From NCBI GenBank assembly GCA_017483195.1, contig JAFULR010000001.1:1-34782 (forward strand): DNA of 34,782 nt. Direction: 5' to 3'. This stretch comes from Clostridia bacterium (GTDB taxonomy: Bacteria; Bacillota; Clostridia; Oscillospirales; CAG-272). Of this stretch, positions 7,548 to 15,718 are shown in pieces. A model generated the notes under the pieces. The model was given only the letters and a program-made list of their open reading frames with translations, was not told where the DNA came from and made no database searches. Each line of letters begins with the position of its first letter. Positions within the stretch are counted from its first letter, which is position 1. The position numbers and the translations under genes were made by a program.

Positions 7548-7756
7548 CGAGATGTTAGTTTTATTGAGCATCCCTCTCAGGCGCGATGCGCCAGCTCTCC
7601 CATAGGACGAGCCTTTTTATAGCGAACACTTGCAAGCTAAAGCCTCTCACTCCGGGAGAGGTGGATGCCGCAAGGCAGACGGAGAGGATTTCCAAAGGAA
7701 ACAGGGTGGACGCCGAAGGTGGACGGAGAGGGCACTAATATAAAACTTACTTCTCG
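7548..7756. repeat. MITE-like repeat with imperfect terminal inverted repeats
   Basis: A 209-bp element in the 3' intergenic space. The left end CGAGATGTTAGTTTTAT (7548-7564) and right end ATAAAACTTACTTCTCG (7740-7756) are inverted repeats matching at 15 of 17 positions. Inside are palindromic units (GGCGC/GCGCC near 7579-7593) and direct repeats of a GGTGGA.GCCG..GG..GACGGAGAGG type (7659-7687 and 7705-7731). A related unit with CCTGAGGG and GGAGCTGGCGC lies at 27243-27293. No transposase is encoded, so movement would need help in trans. Confidence 0.55.
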
Positions 7757-7788
7757 CTAAACCCCAATTTATCGATCCTTATCAAAAC

Positions 7789-7825
7789 AAAAAAGCACTT
7801 CTCTTTTTTTGAGAAGTGCTTTTTT
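7789..7825 (-). terminator. Intrinsic terminator of the 6S-like RNA
   Basis: Perfect 15-bp stem (7789-7803 with 7811-7825), core GCACTTCTC/GAGAAGTGC, loop of seven T in the plus-strand reading. On the minus strand the tail is a run of T (TTTTTTGTTTTGAT). Confidence 0.85.
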
Positions 7826-8031
7826 ACCCCACCCAACCGTGTGCCGGAAACATAGAACCCTGTAGTTCAGGGCGGTGCCCTATTGCCGTCTTTACTGCTC
7901 CCAACGTCCGCCACCTTTTGTCAGGACAAGTCAACTGAGAAAAGAACGGGAGGTCTGCAAACCAACGTCAAATTTATTTCGGGCTCCTTTAATCAAATGT
8001 AGGTTCAATCGACCGAGCATCACGCGTTGCG
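7826..8031 (-). ncRNA. ssrS: Probable 6S RNA
   Basis: About 205 nt of unexplained sequence ends at a strong intrinsic terminator and is bounded by a long, imperfect closing helix. The 5' strand (minus) CAAC-g-CGTG-a-TGC-t-CGG (8013-8029) pairs fully with the 3' strand CCG-GCA-CACG-GTTG (7834-7847), leaving only single-base bulges. A further GAACC/GGTTC helix lies inside, separated by unpaired stretches. A long bulged rod with internal bubbles, about 200 nt long, is the hallmark of 6S RNA, which mimics an open promoter and sequesters sigma-A holoenzyme. A weak promoter (TTCGGC, 17 bp, TATTAA at 8038-8043) would start transcription at about 8031. SRP and RNase P signatures are absent. A different structured RNA cannot be excluded. 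Confidence 0.6.
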
Positions 8032-8037
8032 CAGGAA

Positions 8038-8066
8038 TTAATACTAACTTAGTGCATTTAGCCGAA
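8038..8066 (-). promoter_or_regulatory. Weak candidate promoter for the 6S-like RNA
   Basis: Minus strand TTCGGC (8061-8066), a 17-bp spacer, and TATTAA (8038-8043). The start point predicted from spacing falls at the foot of the closing helix, which supports it; the hexamers themselves are poor matches. Confidence 0.35.
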
Positions 8067-8068
8067 AA

Positions 8069-8362
8069 TTATCTCTCGGCATCGTAATCGATCTCGGAAG
8101 CGAAAAGATCGTCGAAATAATCCGCAACCTTATCAAATTCCTTATCATCGTCGATGGATACAAGGGTCTCCTCGCCGTCCTCAACAACGATCTTCAAAAT
8201 AGTATATTCGCAGAATTCCTTATCGGGATCCTCCTCTGCGGGAATGAACGCGTAATACTGATTGCCGTCAAGCTCAGCCGCGCCTATAAGCTCAAATTCT
8301 CTCTCTACGCCCTCTTCGTCAACAAGGGTGAAAAATTCTCTTTCTGTATTGTTCGTTTCCAT
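8069..8362 (-). CDS. DUF1292 (YrzB-type) family protein
   Basis: A 97-aa, strongly acidic cytoplasmic protein. 'FFTLVDEEGVEREFELIGAAELDGNQYYAFIPAEE' followed by 'ILKIVVEDGEETLVSIDDDKEFDKVADYFDDLF' is the typical two-part DUF1292 pattern. Its function is unknown in the family. Family members in Firmicutes often lie near the Holliday junction resolvase RuvX (YrrK); that neighbour is not present here. It has its own consensus promoter and a good ribosome site (AAGGAG), and sits between hemW and the structured RNA. Confidence 0.88.
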   Translation of the reverse strand: METNNTEREFFTLVDEEGVEREFELIGAAELDGNQYYAFIPAEEDPDKEFCEYTILKIVVEDGEETLVSIDDDKEFDKVADYFDDLFASEIDYDAER

Positions 8363-8392
8363 TTTATTTCTCCTTAGAATTATTGTACTAAT

Positions 8393-8421
8393 ATTTTAAC
8401 CGATTTATACGCGTTTGTCAA
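8393..8421 (-). promoter_or_regulatory. Sigma-A-type promoter for the DUF1292 gene
   Basis: Minus strand TTGACA (8416-8421), a 17-bp spacer, and TAAAAT (8393-8398). The -35 lies 4 nt beyond the hemW stop codon. Confidence 0.85.
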
Positions 8422-8424
8422 TAC

Positions 8425-9585
8425 TTAATAATCAAAATCCAAAATCTCGGTAAGGATCGCGTTGCTGACCTCAAATCCGCTCTCGGTCAGAGCCAAAGCG
8501 TCCCCTTTTTCGCAAAAATAGCCCATTTTTTTGAATTTTTCCATCTTTTCACCGTATTTTTCATCAAAACCCACACCAAAACGCGCCAAAAATTCAGATT
8601 TTGAAATTCCGTCCGCAGTCCTAAAACCAAGCATAAGAAATTCAAATTCCCTCTCGGAATTTGAGATATCGCTCGCCGCTTCGAGCCACTCGCCGCCAAG
8701 ATATCTTTCCATATCGCGCGTGTTCTCAAGCCTTTTTCCGCCGAAATCGGAGTGAGCCGCAAGACCTAAGCCAAGATATTCATCAAGCCGCCAATATTTG
8801 CAGTTGTGCTTCGATTCCCTGCCACCTCGCGCAAAATTGCTTATCTCGTAATGGCGGTATCCCGCATCCTTCATCATTTTAACAACAAGCTCGTACATAT
8901 CCGCCGCCGTGTCGTCGTCCGCAAGCGAATATCTCTCCCTCATCCTGTAAAGCGGAGTGCCCTCCTCAAGCTGAAGCGAGTATATCGAAATATGATCCGC
9001 CGCAAGCTTTATCACTTGGTTTGCGGATGCTCTTAAGCTATCAAGAGTCTGTGACGGAATACCGAGCATCAGATCAACGCTTATATTTTCAAAGCCCGCT
9101 CCCCGAGCCGCCAAAAAGGTCGCCTTGGCATCCTCAAAGCTGTGCCGCCTGCCGATGAGCTTCAATTCCCCGTCAACGGCACTCTGCACGCCGAGAGAAA
9201 GCCTGTTCACACCGAGCGCGCGAAGTTCCTTAAAATATTTATCGCCGTCGCTCACCGTCATCGGATTGCACTCCAAGGTGATCTCCGCATCGGGAGAAAC
9301 GTTAAAGCTCTCCTTGATCTCACCAAGAATTCTGCCGATCTGCTCTGCGCTCAAAAGACTTGGAGTGCCGCCGCCGAAATAAACGGTATCTACTGAATAA
9401 TCCTTCGTCCCCCTCGCTTCGATCTCGCGCAAAAGTGCACCGACGTATGCCTCTCTTTGCTGCTCGTCCCTGCTAACAAAAGAGCAGAAATCACAGTAAA
9501 GGCACTTCGTCCTGCAAAACGGGATATGTATGTAAAGCCCCAAGTTCCTTGGGGCTTTTTCGTTTTTGAAATTATTATCAATCAT
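8425..9585 (-). CDS. hemW: Radical SAM heme chaperone HemW
   Basis: A 386-aa member of the HemN/HemW radical SAM family, which handles heme rather than oxidising coproporphyrinogen. The cluster motif CRTKCLYC (C24, C28, C31) follows the family signature YIHIPFC; GGGTPS, the SAM-binding region, 'LSLGVQS', '[14 protein letters not shown]' and the C-terminal HemN domain (about 285-380) are present. Start ATG 9585 overlaps the lepA stop by 8 nt, matching the lepA-hemW order of many Firmicutes; a longer open frame inside lepA is rejected because it encodes Arg-rich non-family sequence. The HemN-specific N-terminal extension is absent. A perfect hairpin lies in codons 10-17 (see separate entry). 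Confidence 0.92.
   Translation of the reverse strand: MIDNNFKNEKAPRNLGLYIHIPFCRTKCLYCDFCSFVSRDEQQREAYVGALLREIEARGTKDYSVDTVYFGGGTPSLLSAEQIGRILGEIKESFNVSPDAEITLECNPMTVSDGDKYFKELRALGVNRLSLGVQSAVDGELKLIGRRHSFEDAKATFLAARGAGFENISVDLMLGIPSQTLDSLRASANQVIKLAADHISIYSLQLEEGTPLYRMRERYSLADDDTAADMYELVVKMMKDAGYRHYEISNFARGGRESKHNCKYWRLDEYLGLGLAAHSDFGGKRLENTRDMERYLGGEWLEAASDISNSEREFEFLMLGFRTADGISKSEFLARFGVGFDEKYGEKMEKFKKMGYFCEKGDALALTESGFEVSNAILTEILDFDY
9535..9567 (+). terminator. Terminator-like hairpin antisense to the hemW 5' end
   Basis: Perfect 10-bp inverted repeat AAGCCCCAAG/CTTGGGGCTT with a 3-nt loop, followed on the plus strand by TTTCGTTTTT. In the mRNA sense it would be a stable hairpin from about codon 10 of hemW, without a U tail. 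On the plus strand it would stop antisense transcription. Confidence 0.5.
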
Positions 9586-11392
9586 TGTCGTCAAGCTTGA
9601 GGACCGCCATAAACGCCTCGGGAGAAACCTGAACCGAGCCGAGCTGACGCATCTTCTTCTTACCTTCCTTCTGCTTTTCAAGAAGCTTCTTCTTTCGCGT
9701 GATATCACCGCCGTAGCACTTCGCAAGCACGTCCTTGCGCATCGCCTTAACGGTCTCACGCGCGATGATCTTAGAGCCGATAGCCGCCTGAATAGGCACC
9801 TCAAAGAGCTGACGCGGAATATTCTCCTTCAGCTTTTCGGCGATCCTTCTTGCGCGTGCGTATGCCTTTTCCTCGTGAACGATGAACGAGAGCGCATCGA
9901 CCTGCTCCCCGTTAAGGAGGAAATCGAGCTTAACAAGATCGCTCTTGTTGTACTCCGCGAGCTCGTAGTCGAGGGACGCGTAACCGCGCGAACGGCTCTT
10001 GAGCGCATCAAAGAAATCGTATATTATCTCATTGAGCGGCAGCTTGTAGTGAAGTTCAACGCGTGATGTGTCGATATACTTCATATCGATAAAGATGCCT
10101 CGTCTGTCCTGGCAAAGATCCATAAGACCGCCAACGTATTCCGTGGGAGTGATGATGGACGCCTTGACAAGGGGCTCGTATGCCGCCTCTATCTCGTCGG
10201 GAGTGGGATAATTTGAAGGATTGTCAACCCTTACCTCCTCGCCGTTACGCTTTGTTACCTTGTAGATAACGCTCGGCGCGGTGGTGATAAGATCGAGATT
10301 GAATTCTCTTTCAAGTCGCTCCTCAATTATCTCCATATGAAGCAATCCAAGAAATCCGCAGCGGAATCCAAAGCCGAGAGCGATGGACGTTTCTGGCTCA
10401 AAGGAGAGAGCCGCATCGTTGAGCTGGAGCTTTTCAAGCGCGTCGCGAAGATCGCCGTATCGCGAGCCGTCCGCGGGATAGATACCGGCGTAAACCATTG
10501 GCTGAGCCGCCTTGAATCCAGGGAGAGCCTCGCTCGTGGGCTTGTCAACGTGCGTTATCGTATCACCGATCCTCGTGTCGCCTACGCTCTTGATGGAGGC
10601 GGTGAAATATCCAACCTCGCCCGCACGAAGCTCGCCCGTGCTTTTAAGTCCGAAGGGCTCCATCGTGCCGATATCGACCACGTCGTAAACCTGATCCGCA
10701 CTCATCATCTTTATCTTGTCGCCGACCTTCATCGAGCCGTCGATTATCTTAACGTAAACCACAACTCCGAGATAGGAATCATAATAGGAGTCGAACAGCA
10801 ATGCCTTAAGGGGCGCATCCTCGTCGCCGTCGGGCGCGGGGATGAGATCGACCACGGCTTTAAGCACATCGTCAATGTTAAGACCTGTCTTAGCGGATAC
10901 CGCAGGGCACTCCTGAGCCTCGATACCGATGATATCCTCGATCTCGTCGCGGCAGCGCTGAATATCCGCGCTGGGAAGATCTATTTTATTTATTACGGGA
11001 ACTATTTCAAGGTTCGCATCGACCGCAAGATAGGCGTTCGCAAGCGTCTGCGCTTCAATTCCCTGCGTCGCGTCAACAACAAGGAGCGCACCCTCGCACG
11101 CGTTGAGCGAACGGGATACCTCGTAGTTAAAGTCAACGTGACCGGGAGTGTCGATAAGGTTGAGAACGTACTGCTCGCCGTCGGGCGCGGTGTAATCAAG
11201 CTTAACCGCACGCGCCTTGATGGTGATACCCCTCTCGCGCTCAAGATCCATATTGTCAAGCACCTGCTCCTCCATCTCACGCTTTGTAAGAGTCTGCGTC
11301 GCCTCAAGAATTCTATCCGCAAGCGTGCTCTTTCCGTGGTCGATGTGAGCAATTATTGAAAAGTTCCTTATGTGTTTCTGTCTTTCGTTCAT
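9578..11392 (-). CDS. lepA: Elongation factor 4 (LepA), back-translocating GTPase
   Basis: A 604-aa translational GTPase of typical LepA length. GTP motifs: AHIDHGKST (G1, about 15-23), DTPGHVDF (G3, about 81-88), NKIDLPSAD (G4, about 135-143). The EF-G-like domains II, III and V follow, and the LepA-specific C-terminal domain ends in [20 protein letters not shown]. Domain IV of EF-G is absent as expected. It acts on stalled or mistranslocated ribosomes and in 30S biogenesis. AAGGAT precedes the ATG. It forms a pair with hemW downstream; the upstream 0.5 kb holds dispersed element A, which separates it from murC. Confidence 0.98.
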   Translation of the reverse strand: MNERQKHIRNFSIIAHIDHGKSTLADRILEATQTLTKREMEEQVLDNMDLERERGITIKARAVKLDYTAPDGEQYVLNLIDTPGHVDFNYEVSRSLNACEGALLVVDATQGIEAQTLANAYLAVDANLEIVPVINKIDLPSADIQRCRDEIEDIIGIEAQECPAVSAKTGLNIDDVLKAVVDLIPAPDGDEDAPLKALLFDSYYDSYLGVVVYVKIIDGSMKVGDKIKMMSADQVYDVVDIGTMEPFGLKSTGELRAGEVGYFTASIKSVGDTRIGDTITHVDKPTSEALPGFKAAQPMVYAGIYPADGSRYGDLRDALEKLQLNDAALSFEPETSIALGFGFRCGFLGLLHMEIIEERLEREFNLDLITTAPSVIYKVTKRNGEEVRVDNPSNYPTPDEIEAAYEPLVKASIITPTEYVGGLMDLCQDRRGIFIDMKYIDTSRVELHYKLPLNEIIYDFFDALKSRSRGYASLDYELAEYNKSDLVKLDFLLNGEQVDALSFIVHEEKAYARARRIAEKLKENIPRQLFEVPIQAAIGSKIIARETVKAMRKDVLAKCYGGDITRKKKLLEKQKEGKKKMRQLGSVQVSPEAFMAVLKLDDND

Positions 11393-11424
11393 TTTTATAT
11401 CCTTAAATAATTAGTAACAAAATA

Positions 11425-11884
11425 GGGATCTTCTTTTTTGAAAAAAAGAACCAAAACCTACTTTTTTGAGGAAAAAGTAGGCAAAAACCTTTTTATAAGG
11501 CTTCGCGCAATAGACATTTTGTTTGTGCTAAACCAATTTGATTCGCGCAAATTGTGTTGCACCGCGCCTCGCGTTACAACACTTAACGATTTTGCTCATA
11601 CATTCGCAAAATCTGTAATTTGCTACAATCATAATAGAAGGTATGTTAGCACTCTCTTTACGTCTGCAATAATAGTAAGTAAATTTTAGAAAATCAAACT
11701 CATTGAGATTGATTTTCGTAGTTTTGATGATTCGATATCGGCCGTCACGCTCGCGTGTAAGGATGATATCGGAGCTTCAAAACCGCCAATCGCTCGCGAT
11801 TTGGCGAAAATTTACGCAGACTCTACTCAAACCAAGCGACTAAAGTTTTTCGGGGCGTGGGGCGGTTTTTCAAAAAAGCCCCAC
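11425..11884. repeat. Dispersed structured element, copy A
   Basis: Fills the 503-nt gap between murC and lepA; no gene is present. It shares long blocks with copies B (17945-18500) and C (25260-25560). Conserved blocks are TTCTTTTTTGAAAAAAAGAA at the 5' edge, TGCTAAACC, TAACGATTTTGC...GCAAAATC, TGTAATTTGCTACA, AGTAAATTTTAG, CGTAGTTTTGA, TTCAAAACCG, GAAAATTTACGC and ACCAAGCGA. Between them lie hairpins at fixed positions: 11690-11716 (AAAATCAA/TTGATTTT with CTC/GAG), CGATATC/GATATCG flanking CACGC/GCGTG (11746-11757), CGCCAATCGC/GCGATTTGGCG (11784-11806) and GTGGGGC/GCCCCAC (11857-11884). As written it is antisense to the transcription of both flanking genes. Confidence 0.7.
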
Positions 11885-11895
11885 ATCCTACTCAA

Positions 11896-13299
11896 CTATC
11901 TATCAAACTCCAAGTAATCAAACACCTTATAAATATCGCCCGCGCCCATAACAACGAGGATATCGCCCTCACGGAGCGTGGAATTAAGCTCACGCGCGAT
12001 ATTTTCAAAGCCGCTGACATATTCCGCCTTATCGCCGATACGGATAGCAAGCGTTTTTCCGCTTATTCCAAGGTTATCCGTCTCACGTGCCGGATAAATA
12101 TCCGCAACGTAAACGGCATTTACCGCGTCAAAGCTCTGTGCAAAATCATTCATAAGCGCATGGGTACGCGAAAAAGTGTGGGGCTGGAAAACGCAGATAA
12201 CTCGCTCCGCGCCGCGCTTAGCAACGCCCTCAAGAGTAGTCGCTACCTCGGTGGGATGATGCCCGTAATCGTCAAAAACGAGCGCGCCGTGAACTTTTCC
12301 CTTAAACTCCATTCTTCTTTTCGCGCCACCAAAGGCTTTAAGTCCCTCGGCGATCCTTTCGGGATCAAGTCCCGATATATGCCCTGCCGCAAAAGCCGCA
12401 AGAGCATTGTAAACGTTATGCTCACCTGTAACGCTGAGCTTAACGTGTGATACGAACTCACCCGCGTGCATAACGTCAAATTCCGCAAATCCCTGCGGAT
12501 ATCTGATATTTATCGCAGTGTAATCCGCGCTTTTTGTCTTAACGCCAAAGGTTACAACTCTTCCCCTGTAATTTTCAAGCGCAAAAGGAATATTGTGATC
12601 GTCCGCGTTTGCGATAACCGTTCCGTTCTCGCCCGTGATCGCGGCAAAATCGGAATACGATCTGTATATCTGCTCCATTGACTTAAAATAGTCAACGTGA
12701 TCCATTTCAATATTAAGTATTATGGCTGTCGAGGGATTAAAATCCAGGAAGCTGTCCATATATTCGCAGGCTTCAAAGATAAAGTTCTCACTCTCGCCAA
12801 TGCGATAAGCACCACCCATCGCTTCAAGCTCCGCGCCCGAAAGCACGGTCGGATCCGCTCCGCCCGCCATAAAAACGGTGGCACACATAGAGGTGCAGGT
12901 GCTTTTTCCGTGCATGCCGGAAACACCTATTCTGTTTTCGTATCCGAGCATCAGATATCCGAGATAATCGGCACGGCTGATGCAGGGTATTCCCCTCTCT
13001 ATCGCCCTCATATACTCGGGATTTTCGGGAGATATCGCAACAGTATAAACCGCCGCGTCATAGCTTTCAATATTCTCAGCCGCGTGCCCGTAAAAAATAT
13101 CAATACCCTCAGATTTCAGTCTTTCGGTAAGAGCGGTTTTCTCCCTGTCCGAGCCGCCAACGCGGTAGCCTCGCAGATGGGAGATATGGGCAAGTGATGA
13201 CATATTGATTCCACCGATGCCGATAAAGTATATACTTTTGCAATCCTTGAGCATCAAAGCTATATTTTCAGCCCCAAAATGTGTGTTAGGAGTTGCCAT
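11896..13299 (-). CDS. murC: UDP-N-acetylmuramate--L-alanine ligase
   Basis: A 467-aa cytoplasmic Mur ligase adding L-alanine to UDP-MurNAc, the first peptide step of peptidoglycan synthesis. The N-terminal Rossmann motif FIGIGGINMS (about 24-33), the ATP loop SGMHGKSTCTS (about 112-122), the acidic 'FEACEYMDSF' region, 'NIEMDHVDYF' and GHHPTEV in the C-terminal domain identify MurC rather than MurD/E/F. I prefer the ATG at 13299 (MATPN) because GAAAGGA lies just upstream; an ATG two codons earlier (13305) is possible, and a longer frame to 13326 lacks a ribosome site. MurC is usually grouped with other wall genes; here it stands before element A and lepA. Confidence 0.96.
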   Translation of the reverse strand: MATPNTHFGAENIALMLKDCKSIYFIGIGGINMSSLAHISHLRGYRVGGSDREKTALTERLKSEGIDIFYGHAAENIESYDAAVYTVAISPENPEYMRAIERGIPCISRADYLGYLMLGYENRIGVSGMHGKSTCTSMCATVFMAGGADPTVLSGAELEAMGGAYRIGESENFIFEACEYMDSFLDFNPSTAIILNIEMDHVDYFKSMEQIYRSYSDFAAITGENGTVIANADDHNIPFALENYRGRVVTFGVKTKSADYTAINIRYPQGFAEFDVMHAGEFVSHVKLSVTGEHNVYNALAAFAAGHISGLDPERIAEGLKAFGGAKRRMEFKGKVHGALVFDDYGHHPTEVATTLEGVAKRGAERVICVFQPHTFSRTHALMNDFAQSFDAVNAVYVADIYPARETDNLGISGKTLAIRIGDKAEYVSGFENIARELNSTLREGDILVVMGAGDIYKVFDYLEFDR

Positions 13300-13373
13300 A
13301 TTCATTCCTTTCAATAAAAAAGTCAAGAAATCTCATAAATTCAAAAAAAGTTAATAATTAATCATAATTTGTT

Positions 13374-13408
13374 CATACTAAGTTTTTAAAAAAATAATTT
13401 TTAGTATG
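13374..13408. promoter_or_regulatory. Inverted repeat upstream of spoVG
   Basis: CATACTAA (13374-13381) and TTAGTATG (13401-13408), perfect 8-bp arms 19 nt apart around A/T runs, in the murC-spoVG divergent space. A TACAAT box follows at 13431-13436 without a convincing -35. It could be an operator, or a hairpin in either leader. No sigma-H-type promoter is obvious. Confidence 0.4.
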
Positions 13409-13480
13409 CATAATCGTAACAAATTCGGTTTACAATAGATGTAATGTTTTCCAAATCAAAAAATGTAAAGGAGATTAAAG

Positions 13481-13765
13481 ATGAAGATCACAGACGTTAG
13501 AATCAGAAAAATTTTCACCGAGGGCCCCATGAAAGCAATTGCTTCCGTTACATTTGACAATCAGCTTGTGGTTCACGACATCAAGGTAATCAATGCTAAG
13601 GATAAATACTTTATTGTTATGCCCAGCCGTAAAAATCCCGACGATACTTATCGCGATATCGTCCACCCCATAAACGCGGACTTTCGCGCGTTGCTCGAGG
13701 AAGCGGTAAAATCCGCTTATGACGAAGAGCTCCTTGCGACAGAACACGCCGAGGAAACATTATAA
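13481..13765 (+). CDS. spoVG: Septation/sporulation regulator SpoVG
   Basis: A 94-aa RNA/DNA-binding protein of normal SpoVG length. The sequence MKITDVRIRKIF, then 'MKAIASVTFDNQLVVHDIKVI', 'FIVMPSRKNPDDTYRDIVHPINADFRALLEEAV', is nearly the family consensus. In Bacillus it affects asymmetric septation and cortex formation and in other genera virulence and capsule genes. AAAGGAG lies 8-9 nt before the ATG. It is a single-gene unit ended by its own strong terminator. Confidence 0.97.
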   Translation: MKITDVRIRKIFTEGPMKAIASVTFDNQLVVHDIKVINAKDKYFIVMPSRKNPDDTYRDIVHPINADFRALLEEAVKSAYDEELLATEHAEETL

Positions 13766-13784
13766 ACTGAAATCGTCACAATTT

Positions 13785-13820
13785 CTGCCACGCCCAAAAG
13801 CGTGGCAGTTTTTATTTTTT
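13785..13820 (+). terminator. Intrinsic terminator of spoVG
   Basis: Perfect 9-bp stem CTGCCACGC/GCGTGGCAG, loop CCAAAA, tail TTTTTATTTTTT. It overlaps the 3' end of the convergent metallophosphoesterase gene by 9 nt. Confidence 0.92.
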
Positions 13821-14360
13821 AAGTATATTTGAATATTTTCCGTGAGAGAGCAAAAATCCGCTGTCGGAAACGGATAAATTTCCAAAGCTTCCGTCAAAAT
13901 CCCCAAGTGATCCAGGGTTAAAGACGGTAATATCCCTGTCAACACCGCGAACACTTCCCTTTTCAATATATTCAAGCGCGGGCGCGTGCGTGTGACCGAA
14001 AAGCGCGACATCAGCTCCAAGTCTGCTCGCTTCTCTATAAAGCTCATCGCGAGTGGATTTAACCGAAAGAGTGTGACCGTGAGCCATAAATATCTTTAAG
14101 CCTCCGATATTAACCGTTCTGTATAGCGGTATTTCCTCTCCGTAAGGCGAAAAGCGATCAAGCGCATCGCAATTCCCCCTTACCGCGTGGACTATGATAT
14201 TATCGTACTGTCTGCACGAAAAAAGATCATTAAGACCGTCGCCAAGAAAGATCAGGTTAAGCACCTCGCTGCTCTTCAAAAGCCTTTGTCTGTATTCTAT
14301 AAGCTCGTTCAGTCTTTGAATTCTTCCGTGAGTATCGGAAACGATGAGAACGTCTCGCAT
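13812..14360 (-). CDS. YfcE/MJ0936-type metallophosphoesterase
   Basis: A 182-aa calcineurin-like phosphodiesterase. The metal-binding pattern is complete: VSDTHG near the N-terminus, FLGDGLND, VRGNCD, MAHGHT and FGHTHAP. It probably hydrolyses phosphodiesters in the cytoplasm; the natural substrate is unknown. I chose ATG 14360, which places the first catalytic motif at residues 6-11 as in relatives and leaves 7 nt after the lipid kinase gene. A longer start at 14405 would overlap that gene by 38 nt and add 15 residues outside the fold. It is probably co-transcribed with the kinase. A paralogue is encoded at 18536-19087. Confidence 0.88.
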   Translation of the reverse strand: MRDVLIVSDTHGRIQRLNELIEYRQRLLKSSEVLNLIFLGDGLNDLFSCRQYDNIIVHAVRGNCDALDRFSPYGEEIPLYRTVNIGGLKIFMAHGHTLSVKSTRDELYREASRLGADVALFGHTHAPALEYIEKGSVRGVDRDITVFNPGSLGDFDGSFGNLSVSDSGFLLSHGKYSNILKK

Positions 14361-14367
14361 AAAAATC

Positions 14368-15345
14368 TTATCTCTTATTACATCTCTTTGCCGCTCTGAG
14401 CACAACAGGATCTACAGGAATCACCTGGCAAGCCTTGGGTCTTGAGAACTTAACCGCTTTATGGGCAACGGAGAGGGTAAGGGAGTCCTTAACACGCTCG
14501 ATCTCACCGTCAACGCATATATCCGTGGGATGATCGAAAACAAGATCCACTCTCTCGCATTTTTTATACACAAAAACCTGCGGAACGTTGGGATTTGTAA
14601 GAAGTGAACCCTCCTTATACGGGCCGATAAGCTGAATAAGCTCGGCAAGTGTGACCTTTCTTACAACGCAGCAATCGATAACACCGTCATCAATGCTTGC
14701 CGCGGGAGCAGCCTTATAGCCGCCACCGTAGAACTGACCGTTAGCAAAAACGCAGATCTGATGACTGTTTCCCTTGTGTGAAACACCGTCAAAATACACT
14801 CTTCCGTGAACGAGAGCAGTGCCAAGCTGTGTGATCTTCTGAATAATGCCCGTTGTATATGCCAGCTTGCTTGGGATAAACACGCTTCTTCTGTTTATCG
14901 CCGCCTGCTTTGCTATTTCGCAGTCAAATCCGATATTTATGAGATTAACGGCATATCTGTTATTCCACTTTATAAGGTCGATATCCATCGTCTCGCCGTC
15001 AAGCTGAGAGTCGATATCAAAAAACTGATCTGTATTTTCAAAATTTTTAACAAAATCGTTACCCGTTCCCATGGGGATCACGGCAAGCTCGCCGTTTTTA
15101 GCGCCAATAAGGCCCGATGCCACCTCGTTTATAGTTCCGTCGCCACCCACGGCGTAAAACCTCAATTGCTCATCGGTAGAAGCGCAGGTCATTTTAACAA
15201 ATTCCGTTGCCTCACCTATTTTTTCAGTCACGTGTATCTCATAGGAAACGCCCCTGCGGTCGCAGACCTTATGGATATCATCAATAAGCTCGTGAAACTT
15301 AGTTCCCTTTCCTGCGGCAGGATTCATGATAAAAAAGTGTTTCAT
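14368..15345 (-). CDS. Diacylglycerol/lipid kinase (DagK/YegS family)
   Basis: A 325-aa lipid kinase that phosphorylates diacylglycerol or a related lipid at the inner membrane face, recycling lipid left by teichoic acid or phospholipid turnover. Motifs: MNPAAGKG at residues 7-14, GGDGTINEV (67-75, nucleotide site), PMGTGNDFVKN (91-101), and a C-terminal beta domain with 'DDGVIDCCVVRKV' and 'ICVDGE'. No membrane segments. It is headed by a consensus promoter and a GAGGTAAT ribosome site, and leads a two-gene unit with the metallophosphoesterase. DgkB and YegS cannot be told apart with certainty, so no symbol is given. Confidence 0.9.
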   Translation of the reverse strand: MKHFFIMNPAAGKGTKFHELIDDIHKVCDRRGVSYEIHVTEKIGEATEFVKMTCASTDEQLRFYAVGGDGTINEVASGLIGAKNGELAVIPMGTGNDFVKNFENTDQFFDIDSQLDGETMDIDLIKWNNRYAVNLINIGFDCEIAKQAAINRRSVFIPSKLAYTTGIIQKITQLGTALVHGRVYFDGVSHKGNSHQICVFANGQFYGGGYKAAPAASIDDGVIDCCVVRKVTLAELIQLIGPYKEGSLLTNPNVPQVFVYKKCERVDLVFDHPTDICVDGEIERVKDSLTLSVAHKAVKFSRPKACQVIPVDPVVLRAAKRCNKR

Positions 15346-15397
15346 TTTATTACCTCTTTTTTCTTTTCGCTCATAAAAAAATACTTCGCTGATTATA

Positions 15398-15426
15398 ATT
15401 TTATCACAATATCTCCCCTATGTCAA
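15398..15426 (-). promoter_or_regulatory. Sigma-A-type promoter for the lipid kinase gene
   Basis: Minus strand TTGACA (15421-15426), a 17-bp spacer, and TAAAAT (15398-15403). Confidence 0.85.
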
Positions 15427-15499
15427 CAATTTTATTTTTTCACATATAGTATATAAAGAAAACAAAGTGTTAATTTTGTAAATTTTTTGGAGGTAAATT

Positions 15500-15718
15500 A
15501 TGAACTTTGACAGAAAATCCATTGAGCGATTGATCTCACTTAACGATGCGGAGCTTTCACAGATCATAAGAGAAATAGCGGCGGAGGCGGGTGTTGATAC
15601 GAGCGGTGTGATCCTTGGAAGCGCGGAGCTTTCGAAATTGCGCGCCTTCCTTTCACTCGCGAGCGCTGACGACATCACAAGGCTTATATCCGGACTTGGA
15701 GGTAACAAAAATGTCTGA
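15500..15718 (+). CDS. Small uncharacterised protein, first of three-gene cluster
   Basis: A 72-aa soluble, helix-rich protein: 'SIERLISLNDAELSQIIREIAAEAGVDTSGVILGSAELSKLRAFLSLASADDITRLISGLGG'. The Leu spacing suggests three or four short amphipathic helices, possibly a protein-protein interaction module. TTGGAGG lies 6 nt before the ATG. The stop codon overlaps the start of the next gene (ATGTCTGA). I recall small genes with this type of sequence in other Clostridia genomes, always without an assigned function; this cannot be checked here. No promoter is obvious in the divergent space shared with the lipid kinase. Confidence 0.8.
   Translation: MNFDRKSIERLISLNDAELSQIIREIAAEAGVDTSGVILGSAELSKLRAFLSLASADDITRLISGLGGNKNV

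Noticed and set aside
7826..8031. SRP RNA or RNase P RNA
   Set aside because: The SRP helix 8 signature and the conserved RNase P core motifs are absent, and the length is wrong for RNase P.
10337..11359. 340-aa plus-strand frame
   Set aside because: Antisense shadow of lepA with no family resemblance and no ribosome site.
11438..11689. 83-aa plus-strand frame in element A
   Set aside because: Translated repeat; the equivalent region of copy B does not keep the frame.
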